This document shows, in pieces, positions 1-5,524 of a stretch of DNA of 11,530 nucleotides (positions are counted from its first letter, which is position 1; every line of letters starts with the position of its first letter). This DNA is from Candidatus Huberarchaeum crystalense. GTDB taxonomy: Archaea > Huberarchaeota > Huberarchaeia > Huberarchaeales > Huberarchaeaceae. The notes under the pieces are model-generated. The model made no database searches. It saw nothing but the letters and a program-made list of their open reading frames with translations, and had not been told where the DNA came from. The DNA is taken from positions 1 through 11,530 of the forward strand of contig PFSX01000040.1 of the NCBI GenBank assembly GCA_002789275.1, read 5' to 3'. The position numbers were made by a program, and so were the translations under genes.

Positions 1-95
1 TTGTGTTTTACTAATTTATTTTTAGATAATATTTTATAATTGTGTTTTGTTGATTTGTTTTTGTCCGATGTTTTATCAAATTTCTGGTTTTTTGT
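1..95. repeat. Degenerate 39-40 bp tandem repeat at left edge
   Basis: Two units beginning TTGTGTTTT start at 1 and 40 and stay alignable over most of their length (both contain an ATTTATTTTTAG/ATTTGTTTTTGT-like block and a final TTTTATMAA). A third, poorer copy runs from about 80. The array probably continues outside the window to the left. No gene is visible in 1-132. Confidence 0.55.
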
Positions 96-132
96 AGTGT
101 TATGGGTTATTTTCTTAACTTTTATCATAATA

Positions 133-504
133 TTATTTATTTATTAATTTATATAACTCATCAACACGCTTGTTATCAATTTTTTTTCCAAAGCAATAGT
201 GAGGCACAAGCCCACCTGAAAAATGAGTAGGTATATGCAATAACTCATGAATCAGCACGCGATCTTTATCCTCCTCTGGCAATGCATCAAATTTTTCTGT
301 TATAACCTCAATAACATAATACACCGGCAAACGCAAACACTGACGCCAAATAAGTGGCAAAGACCAAATGCGCGCAATTGCTCTTGTTTTTGTGCCATAG
401 CTCCGAACACAAAAAATGTGCGTAGGATCGCAATGATCAAACCCTATTTGAGATATTATTTTGCAAATACGTCTGTGTATTTCAGTATCGCCAAAGCATT
501 TCAT
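133..504 (-). CDS. Small HExxH zinc metallopeptidase-like protein
   Basis: 123 residues. The decisive motif is HELLH at residues 86-90, a classic zinc-binding HExxH helix, followed by an FSGGLVPH block whose H102 is a good candidate for the third metal ligand. The preceding stretch (ARIWSLPLIWRQ, then LPVYYVIEVI around 60-68) and the closing DNKRVDELYKLI match the layout of the short 'putative metallopeptidase' family seen in archaea and in phages. Six cysteines are spread through the chain without a clear zinc-finger spacing. No signal peptide or membrane segment is visible, so it should be cytoplasmic. The substrate is unknown. The start ATG at 504 has no Shine-Dalgarno sequence but has an AT-rich TATA-like element about 29 bp upstream in the first 29-bp repeat, suggesting a leaderless transcript. 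It is a complete small protein, transcribed away from everything else in the window. Confidence 0.8.
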   Translation of the reverse strand: MKCFGDTEIHRRICKIISQIGFDHCDPTHIFCVRSYGTKTRAIARIWSLPLIWRQCLRLPVYYVIEVITEKFDALPEEDKDRVLIHELLHIPTHFSGGLVPHYCFGKKIDNKRVDELYKLINK

Positions 505-519
505 AAGATTTTTATAATG

Positions 520-598
520 TGTGCTTAAAATATATAATTACAATAAGATGTGCTTAAAATATATAATTACAATAAGATGTGCTTAAAATATATAATTG
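520..598. repeat. 29-bp tandem repeat (2.7 copies) in the metallopeptidase promoter
   Basis: Units 520-548 and 549-577 are identical; a partial third copy runs 578-597. The unit begins TGTGCTTAAAATATATAATT and ends ACAATAAGA. On the minus strand each unit carries a TATA-like box. The end AATAAGAT resembles the CATAAGAT that contains the start codon of the gene at 504, so the unit may have arisen by duplication of that gene's promoter and start. Confidence 0.9.
527..541 (-). promoter_or_regulatory. TATA-like promoter element of the metallopeptidase gene
   Basis: Read on the minus strand this is TAATTATATATTTTAA. Its centre lies about 29 bp before the ATG at 504, the distance expected between an archaeal TATA box and a start site at or very near the ATG. 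The element lies inside a 29-bp repeat unit, so the same box recurs at about 556-570 and 585-598. Confidence 0.45.
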
Positions 599-601
599 CA
601 T

Positions 602-756
602 AATTATTTTCTTTTTATTGTGTAATTATAAAACTATTATCTTTTTACAATTATTTTCTTTTTATTGTGTAATTATAAAACTATTGGCTTTTTACAATTA
701 TTTTCTTTTTATTGTGTAATTATAAAACTATTAGCTTTTTACAATTATTTTCTTTT
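602..756. repeat. 47-bp tandem repeat (3.3 copies)
   Basis: Units start with AATTATTTTC at 602, 649, 696 and 743 (exact period 47). The three full units differ only at a two-base position (CTATTATC, CTATTGGC, CTATTAGC). Within each unit TTATTGTGTAATTATAAAA resembles the reverse complement of the neighbouring 29-bp unit (TTATTGTAATTATATATTTT), so the two arrays look like related sequences in opposite orientation. There are no variable spacers, so it is not CRISPR. Confidence 0.92.
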
Positions 757-764
757 GAGAAAGT

Positions 765-1040
765 TTATTTTGTAACCTGAAAGCTCTTAACCTTTTCAAG
801 CAAATCTTTTGCTTTTTTATCATCAGCAAAATGCTTTCTTATTGGCTTAAGCAGTTCGTTTATTGCTTTTGCTACTCCTAATTTTAAATCAATTGACTTT
901 AATTTCTGTCTTTGAATGCTGTCTCCAATTCTTCATAAGAACTAAATTTAATATTTCTCCCATATTTTTCTGGTCGCTCAATTTTTATTTGTCTTTTAGT
1001 TCAAATACAATATATTTTGCATATTCTAAATAAATTTTAG
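765..1040 (-). pseudogene. tyrS: Relic of a tyrosyl-tRNA synthetase C-terminal domain
   Basis: No open frame covers this region, but joining frames on the minus strand gives a clear archaeal TyrRS C-terminus. From about 1037 it reads YLEYAKYIVFELKD, then IERPEKYG, SSYEELETAFKDR, then LKSIDLKLGVAKAINELLKP and IRKHF, then a lysine-rich tail ending VKSFQVTK and a TAA at 765-767. The Methanocaldococcus jannaschii enzyme, as I recall it, ends with the same order of motifs: AKY, I-K-RPEKFGG, NSYEELESLFK, MDLKNAVAEE, PIRKRL. Two frame changes are needed, near 981-990 (GACAAATAAAA) and near 901-905 (GACAGAAATTAAAG). Each fits loss of one A from an A-run. The entire catalytic Rossmann domain (HIGH and KMSKS-type motifs) is absent, because the homology stops just before the RNase HII gene. 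It therefore cannot encode a working synthetase; a functional tyrS should exist elsewhere in the genome. Confidence 0.85.
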
Positions 1041-1088
1041 TTTGTGTTCATATTATTTTCTCTTCTTTTATTCTTTCTAAAATCAATT

Positions 1089-1760
1089 ATGGCTAATTTT
1101 ATTGGGGGGATTGACGAAGCAGGTCGTGGGTGTGTTATTGGGCCCTTGGTTGTTTGTTTAGTTAGTATAAGCGAAGAAAAAACCGAACAATTGCAAAAAA
1201 TAGGTGTAAAGGACTCAAAATTATTATCGCCAGAAATGCGTGCAAAACTCGCTGAAAAAATCAAAAAAATCGCAGACCTTGTTAAAATTCAGAAAATTGA
1301 GGTCTCAAAAATTAATAAACTTACTACTTTAAACAATCTCAACCAAATAGAAATCCATGCATTCTGCGAGCTGATAGATCAATCTAGGTGTGACCAAATA
1401 ATCATTGATTCTCTAGAAACAAATCTAAAAAAATTTAAGGAAAAAATTAAAAATAATCTCAAAAACTTTGATGGCGAAATTATAGCAAGAAACAAAGCAG
1501 ATCGCGATTATATAATTGTTGGTGCTGCTTCAATTATTGCAAAAGTTGAAAGAGATAATAAGATTGCGCACCTTTATAAACAATTTGGCGACTTTGGATC
1601 TGGCTACCCAAGCGATGAAAAAACAATTTATTTTTTAAAGGAATATTATAAAAAAAATCATTGTTGGCCTAACTGTGCAAGGACCTGCTGGGATACGCTT
1701 AAACAAATAAAGCGAAAAAGCAACAGCAATAAACAAACAACCTTTGATAGATTAGAATAG
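1089..1760 (+). CDS. rnhB: Ribonuclease HII
   Basis: 223 residues, the normal length for archaeal RNase HII. The enzyme cuts the RNA strand of RNA-DNA hybrids and single ribonucleotides in DNA, in replication and repair. The GIDEAGRG motif at residues 7-14 supplies catalytic D9 and E10 and the GRG substrate loop; D107 (IIIDSLE) and D138 (NKADRDY) complete the four metal ligands. ASIIAKVERD (147-156) and GSGYPSDEKTI (170-180) are family signatures, followed by the usual CWPNCARTCWDTL end. The ATG at 1089 is chosen because family members begin only a few residues before GIDEAGRG; the longer in-frame ATG at 1044 adds a hydrophobic leader with no counterpart in the family. The last residues (NKQTTFDRLE) and the stop are the first copy of a 30-bp tandem repeat. 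No Shine-Dalgarno is evident. The PIN-ATPase gene follows 130 bp downstream on the same strand. Confidence 0.95.
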   Translation: MANFIGGIDEAGRGCVIGPLVVCLVSISEEKTEQLQKIGVKDSKLLSPEMRAKLAEKIKKIADLVKIQKIEVSKINKLTTLNNLNQIEIHAFCELIDQSRCDQIIIDSLETNLKKFKEKIKNNLKNFDGEIIARNKADRDYIIVGAASIIAKVERDNKIAHLYKQFGDFGSGYPSDEKTIYFLKEYYKKNHCWPNCARTCWDTLKQIKRKSNSNKQTTFDRLE

Positions 1761-1870
1761 GATAAAAATAAATTTAATAAATTAGAATAAAACAAAAACA
1801 GATTTGAGGGATTAGAATAAAACAAAAACAGATTTAATAAATCAAAATAAAACAAAAACAGAAAACACAA
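1731..1870. repeat. 30-bp tandem repeat copied from the rnhB 3' end
   Basis: ATTAGAAT recurs at 1751, 1781 and 1811, with a variant ATCAAAAT at 1841 (exact period 30). Between them is AAAACAAAAACAGATTT or a close variant. The first unit overlaps the end of rnhB: the coding NKQTTFDRLE-stop is repeated in the same frame downstream as DKNKFNKLE-stop, NKNRFEGLE-stop and NKNRFNKSK-stop. The array fills almost the whole gap to the next gene. Confidence 0.88.
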
Positions 1871-1890
1871 CAAAACATCTTAAATAATAT

Positions 1891-3258
1891 ATGAAATCTA
1901 TAAAGCAAGACGAGAAAAATAAATATCTTCTTGACACAAGCGTAATAATTAATCAAAAAATAAGCGAATTAATAAAAGCAAACAGCATTCCTGATCACAG
2001 TATAATAATTGTACCAACTATTGCTTTGCGCGAACTTGAACACCAAGCAAACCGTAAAGAGAGAAGAGGATATGCGGGACTTGAAGAACTACAAACTTTG
2101 CAAGATTTTGCAAAAAGCGGAAAAATAGAGTTGATTTATGAAGATGTTCTTTACACAGTAGGAGATGTCACTTCTGCAAAATTAGGATCTCTTGATGACA
2201 TCATTGTTAAAGCAGCAATTCGCAATAATGCAATATTAATTACCGCAGATCGCGTGCAATCAAAAGTAGCAGCTGCTCAAGGTTGCAAAACATATTTTTA
2301 TGATTTTTCGAGCAACAAATTCGTTTCTGACTTTCAAACAAAAGAGCCCACTACTTTATCTTTTGAAGAATTTTTCAACAAAGACACACTGTCAATTCAT
2401 TTGATTCAAGACAGTTTTGTTTTTGCAAAAATAAGAAAAAACAAAAAAGTAAATTATATAAAAATATCAAAAAACTTTTTATCCTATGATGAAATAAAAA
2501 GAATACACCACGAAATAAAAAACCACCCTCTTTTTGTTTCAGAAAGCGCTGATCAAAATTATATTTTGGGGAAAATAAATGAATATCGCATCATAATGAC
2601 AACTCCTCCACTTAGTGTAAGGTTAGAAATAATTGTTATTAAACAGAGAACCATAAAAACATTTGCAGAGTATAAGATATCTAAACAACATACAGATTTT
2701 TTGATAAATGCCAAAAGTGTTATCATTGCAAGCGAAATTGGCGGTGGAAAAACATCTTTTGCGCGCGCACTTTTCTTCAAACTATCAAAATGCGGAACTG
2801 AAAAAGTCGCAAAAATACTTGAATCCCAGCCAGAGCAAATTATGTGTGAAAATATAAATCAATACAACAAATCTACAATCACAACAGAAGATTTAAAGCA
2901 GTTGATTTTATCAAGTAGAACCGATGAATTATTATTTGATGAAATCAAAACACAGGAAGATGTGAAATTGTTTGCAGACCTCAGATTAGCAAATATAACA
3001 ACAATAAGCACTTTAAATATCGCTGACAAAGTGTGCGCGCTTCATTTTATTTTCAGCAACTTGCCTTTTATTGTTGCCATCAGTGTTATTAATGCGTTTG
3101 TGTTCTTAAATAAAGACGGCAGTATTGATGAAATTTTGGTCCCAAAAATAAATATTAAAAATAGTAATTTATCAGTAAAAATTGTTGATCTAAATGGAAA
3201 TGCAAGATTTGAGTGTTTTAAGCAGCAAAATGAATTGGTTGTTAATGCTATAAAATAA
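1891..3258 (+). CDS. PIN-domain / PilT-type ATPase (COG1855-like), lacking the KH region
   Basis: 455 residues, cytoplasmic. Residues 10-140 form a PIN nuclease-like domain: LLDTSVII (D15), ALRELEHQ (E48), GSLDDII (D102) and ITADRVQ (D120) place the four expected acidic residues. After a linker comes a PilT/VirB11-type ATPase domain: a P-loop at 281-289 (SEIGGGKTS), the family block ESQPEQI...NINQYN near 311-325, and a Walker B-like LLFDEIKTQEDVKLFADLRL at 347-366, very close to the FDEMRKTxDFxxFADMRLAG block of archaeal PIN-PilT ATPases. Relatives are usually around 600 residues and continue into a KH-type RNA-binding region; this one stops shortly after the ATPase core. The first P-loop glycine is replaced by S281, and the histidine usually found after the FADMRLAG block is not evident (ISTLNIADK). 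RNA binding or processing, possibly ribosome-linked, is suspected for the family but unproven. Whether this copy hydrolyses ATP is uncertain. No Shine-Dalgarno is seen at the ATG. Confidence 0.85.
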   Translation: MKSIKQDEKNKYLLDTSVIINQKISELIKANSIPDHSIIIVPTIALRELEHQANRKERRGYAGLEELQTLQDFAKSGKIELIYEDVLYTVGDVTSAKLGSLDDIIVKAAIRNNAILITADRVQSKVAAAQGCKTYFYDFSSNKFVSDFQTKEPTTLSFEEFFNKDTLSIHLIQDSFVFAKIRKNKKVNYIKISKNFLSYDEIKRIHHEIKNHPLFVSESADQNYILGKINEYRIIMTTPPLSVRLEIIVIKQRTIKTFAEYKISKQHTDFLINAKSVIIASEIGGGKTSFARALFFKLSKCGTEKVAKILESQPEQIMCENINQYNKSTITTEDLKQLILSSRTDELLFDEIKTQEDVKLFADLRLANITTISTLNIADKVCALHFIFSNLPFIVAISVINAFVFLNKDGSIDEILVPKINIKNSNLSVKIVDLNGNARFECFKQQNELVVNAIK

Positions 3259-3298
3259 GCAAAGAATTATAATCTTAAAATAACTTATTTATATTTAG

Positions 3299-3535
3299 TT
3301 AAGCTTTTTCATTTTCTTGTAGTATTTCAGTTATTTTGTTTTTTGTGGTTTCAAGTTCTGTAAATGACCTCTTAATTTCATTATTTATGGTTTTTATAAG
3401 CAGAACACTGTTTTCAGTTTTTTTTAAATTTTCATTAAGACCAATAAGCTCGAGTTTTATTTTTTCAAAAAGCAAATTAATTTCATTATACTCAGCAGTA
3501 TCAATAAATAAAGATCCCATTTTTGGTATAATCAT
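3299..3535 (-). CDS. Small coiled-coil protein B (paralogue of the upstream gene)
   Basis: 78 residues, predicted almost entirely helical. After a short N-terminus with GSLFIDTAEYNEI (7-19) comes a long heptad-rich helix with hydrophobic residues at regular spacing (LLFEKIKLELIGLNENLKK and onward to ITEIL). No signal peptide, membrane segment or catalytic motif. It starts inside the stop codon of the gene before it (ATGA overlap, 3532-3535), so the two are translationally coupled. The block SLFI--x--Y--I plus helix aligns with residues 48-114 of that neighbour, indicating that the pair descends from a tandem duplication and may form a hetero-oligomer. Function unknown. Confidence 0.72.
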   Translation of the reverse strand: MIIPKMGSLFIDTAEYNEINLLFEKIKLELIGLNENLKKTENSVLLIKTINNEIKRSFTELETTKNKITEILQENEKA

Positions 3536-3888
3536 TCCAAACGCCCGCCAAACCTTTTATCTAGTTCTATTAGAATTCCCTCAAACCCAACAATTTTTTG
3601 TTTAATAATTTCAATACTAAGCATTTCTTCTTCTTTTTGCTTTTCTAATTCAATTATTTTTTGACTTATCTCTTTAAGAGACACATCTAATTTGTTTAGC
3701 TCGTCGACAATTTGCTTATAATTAGGAATTTTTATGAACAATAGCGACTCATCAATGTTTTGCAAAGGAGATTGCATAATTGTTTCTATTTTTGCTTTAG
3801 TTGTCTGTTCTTCAACTTCTACGGGCGGAAGTTTTTCTGTCTCGTCTTTCTCACTTTTTTCACTTTTCCAATCATCCCATCGACCCAT
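3532..3888 (-). CDS. Small coiled-coil protein A, first gene of a two-gene operon
   Basis: 118 residues. The N-terminus (MGRWDDWKSEKSEKDE, then proline/acidic) is charged and probably disordered up to about residue 45. SLLFIKIPNYKQIVDEL (48-64) then leads into a coiled coil rich in Leu, Ile, Glu and Lys, ending FEGILIELDKRFGGRLE. Proteins with an LF(I/V)KI--Y--I lead into a coiled coil are, as I recall, common among uncharacterised archaeal proteins; I know of no assigned function. The start at 3888 has a good TATA-like element at the leaderless distance. It overlaps the downstream paralogue by four bases and converges on the PIN-ATPase gene, whose end is 40 bp from the end of the second coiled-coil gene. 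Confidence 0.78.
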   Translation of the reverse strand: MGRWDDWKSEKSEKDETEKLPPVEVEEQTTKAKIETIMQSPLQNIDESLLFIKIPNYKQIVDELNKLDVSLKEISQKIIELEKQKEEEMLSIEIIKQKIVGFEGILIELDKRFGGRLE

Positions 3889-3903
3889 AATATTATTATA
3901 TAT

Positions 3904-3918
3904 AGTTTAAATACCTTT
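3904..3918 (-). promoter_or_regulatory. TATA/BRE-like promoter of the coiled-coil operon
   Basis: On the minus strand, AAAAGGTATTTAAACT precedes the ATG at 3888 with the TATTTAAA core centred about 22 bp upstream. This fits an archaeal BRE plus TATA box, giving an mRNA with a leader of only a few bases. The rest of 3889-4019 holds no recognisable gene or RNA. Confidence 0.5.
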
Positions 3919-4019
3919 TAACAAATCAAGTAAATCTTTCCACAGCAAGATATAAAATATTTGTTTAAGATAAACTACGCTTTATAATGGGCTGTTGGAA
4001 TTCTTTAATTAATCAAATC

Positions 4020-5357
4020 TTAACAGACTTGTTTTCTTTTTAGTATTTTTATTGCTGCTTTAAAAAGAAGTTTTTGCTCGCAATTTTGAATCTGCCCATA
4101 AATGTTTAAAATGCTATTTTCATCAAATATTTCAAAACATAGTGGCTGTTCTAATAAAAGCAATTGTAAAATTGTTTCTGAATCTTGCGACTGCATAAAA
4201 AATACACAATCAACACCAATAGTCTTACAGCGCGCGCTAATATATTCTAGTTCTTGTAGTAGTAAATTTTCAGACAAAGAATTTACTTTTAACAAAAGTT
4301 GTTTTGGATGCAATTTCAATAGATCGTCAATAGAAAGCGCGTCTTGCTCACGAACTAAAAAACCAAAAATATAATTAAAACTTCGCAAAACAGAAACAAC
4401 CTCTTCAATTTGAAAAATATCAAAACCAGAGCAATCAAGCAAAATTTTTAAATCGCGCAAAAAATATGTGCTTGCCATAGACAACAAGGTATTTATTTGC
4501 TCTTTTTTTACAATTATCCACTTAGAACTATCTGCCGATTTATTATTAAAATATATATAAGAAGCAAGATTATTGTTTAGGTTTGCTAAAAATAAAACTT
4601 GGGTAAAAGGCAATTGTAAATTTAAATCAGTTTCTTTAACTTGATTTTCAATAATATTAATAAATCTTATTAAAAAGATAGAACTATTTTCTATAACAAA
4701 TTGTGCAACAGTATTTTTTAAATTTAGTTGTTGAAGTTGTGCAATAAATTGCCGAAGCAATATTTTGTCTTGTGTATTTAATTTTTGTTGTGTTTGCTGC
4801 TCTTGGGAAATAGGCACAGATATTAAATCAAATGTGTAATCGTCTCTTGCTAACCTCTTTGTTTGTGAAAAAATCTTTTTAGGCACAATTTCTTGACTGT
4901 TCTGATCAAAAATATATTCTTCAAATTCAGAGTCCTTAGCATACATACCTATTTTGGCTTTTATTCTAATTTCAGAATTTTTAAACTCAACATCCCCACT
5001 TTTTTCTGCAAAAATTGTGCGTTGCACAAGAATATTTTTTCCATCTTTAACAATGGACTTTATATTAGCAAAAAAATCCGCAAAACTTCGAATATTATAT
5101 TTTTCAAAATCTTCACAAAACAAACTTATTGGAAAAATATCATGTGTTTTCGCAAGTGAAATATTAGCATAAGTGAGTTGCTGTTGTGTATTAGAAGTGA
5201 AAGACACATAAAAAGCGCGCAACTGCTGTTCATCAAGAGCAGATTCATCTTGCTTTTGACAAACAAGCAAACTTGTTTGGGGTAATTTAAACCCTACACT
5301 GCGCGCTGCTGTTAAAAGAAAAGAGTTATCAAGTTGATTAAGAGAAAGTATTTTCAT
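4020..5357 (-). CDS. Degenerate PEP-synthase-like (ATP-grasp) protein, function unknown
   Basis: 445 residues; I recognise a plan, not a known function. The order of segments follows the nucleotide-binding domain of phosphoenolpyruvate synthase: an N-terminal strand-helix (ARSVGFKLPQTSLLV, 18-32) where PEP synthase has its LG-x-GxPVPxGFVVT segment; FYVSFTSNTQQ (49-59) in place of the AVRSSAT loop; NILVQRTIFAEKSGDVEF (108-125), closely like VVQ-MV-AEKSGVMFT; then IRIKAKIGMYAK and a D/E-rich YIFDQNSQEIVPKKI (148-162), like the D-Y-V-x(n)-I-K-I segment; finally LIRF (229-232) where a Q-x-R-P motif is expected. The key arginines, the GLGE motif and the DIEW segment are missing, so catalysis is doubtful. 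Residues from about 300 to 440 look like alternating strands and helices, possibly a TIM-barrel remnant, with no PEP-synthase active-site motif visible. It may be a pseudoenzyme or a diverged member with another role. It is divergent from the ligase gene, with a repeat array between them. Confidence 0.6.
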   Translation of the reverse strand: MKILSLNQLDNSFLLTAARSVGFKLPQTSLLVCQKQDESALDEQQLRAFYVSFTSNTQQQLTYANISLAKTHDIFPISLFCEDFEKYNIRSFADFFANIKSIVKDGKNILVQRTIFAEKSGDVEFKNSEIRIKAKIGMYAKDSEFEEYIFDQNSQEIVPKKIFSQTKRLARDDYTFDLISVPISQEQQTQQKLNTQDKILLRQFIAQLQQLNLKNTVAQFVIENSSIFLIRFINIIENQVKETDLNLQLPFTQVLFLANLNNNLASYIYFNNKSADSSKWIIVKKEQINTLLSMASTYFLRDLKILLDCSGFDIFQIEEVVSVLRSFNYIFGFLVREQDALSIDDLLKLHPKQLLLKVNSLSENLLLQELEYISARCKTIGVDCVFFMQSQDSETILQLLLLEQPLCFEIFDENSILNIYGQIQNCEQKLLFKAAIKILKRKQVC

Positions 5358-5506
5358 AAATTTTTTAGATTAGTGAACAAGCATGATAGATAAACAATTT
5401 TGTAAATTTTTTAGATTAGTGAATAGATATAATATCTAATCAATTTTGTAAATTTTTTAGATTAGTGAATAGATATAATATCTAATCAATTTTGTAAATT
5501 TTTTAG
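5358..5506. repeat. 46-bp tandem repeat (three units) in a divergent promoter region
   Basis: AAATTTTTTAG recurs at 5358, 5404, 5450 and 5496 (exact period 46). Units 5404-5449 and 5450-5495 are identical; the first unit has diverged. Each of the two identical units contains a 15-bp interrupted palindrome TAGATA-TAA-TATCTA (5424-5438 and 5470-5484), a plausible operator or a TATA-containing element usable in both directions. The array starts on the base next to the start codon at 5357 and ends 18 bp before the ligase ATG at 5525. The last copy's AAATTTTTTAG lies about 25 bp upstream of that ATG, where a TATA-type element would sit for a leaderless message. Confidence 0.93.
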
Positions 5507-5524
5507 AAGACAGCCAAAAAACAT

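Noticed and set aside
602..756. CRISPR array at the 47-bp repeats (and likewise at 5358-5506)
   Set aside because: The whole unit repeats with only one or two changes, so there are no unique spacers, no typical repeat and no cas gene in the window.
1044..1088. Upstream ATG giving RNase HII a hydrophobic leader like a signal peptide
   Set aside because: RNase HII is cytoplasmic and family members begin just before GIDEAGRG; the leader is AT-rich spacer read by chance.
1658..1873. Minus-strand frame rich in Phe, Leu and Tyr that resembles a small membrane protein
   Set aside because: It is the shadow of the 30-bp tandem repeat (period divisible by three keeps the frame open) and overlaps the end of rnhB.
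1891..2310. Toxin of a VapBC-type toxin-antitoxin pair because of the PIN domain
   Set aside because: The PIN domain is fused to a PilT-type ATPase and no antitoxin gene lies upstream; the fusion fits the housekeeping PIN-PilT family.
3889..4019. Possible tRNA or small RNA in the 131-bp gap
   Set aside because: No cloverleaf, T-loop or stable hairpin could be drawn; only a promoter-like element near 3904-3918 is visible.
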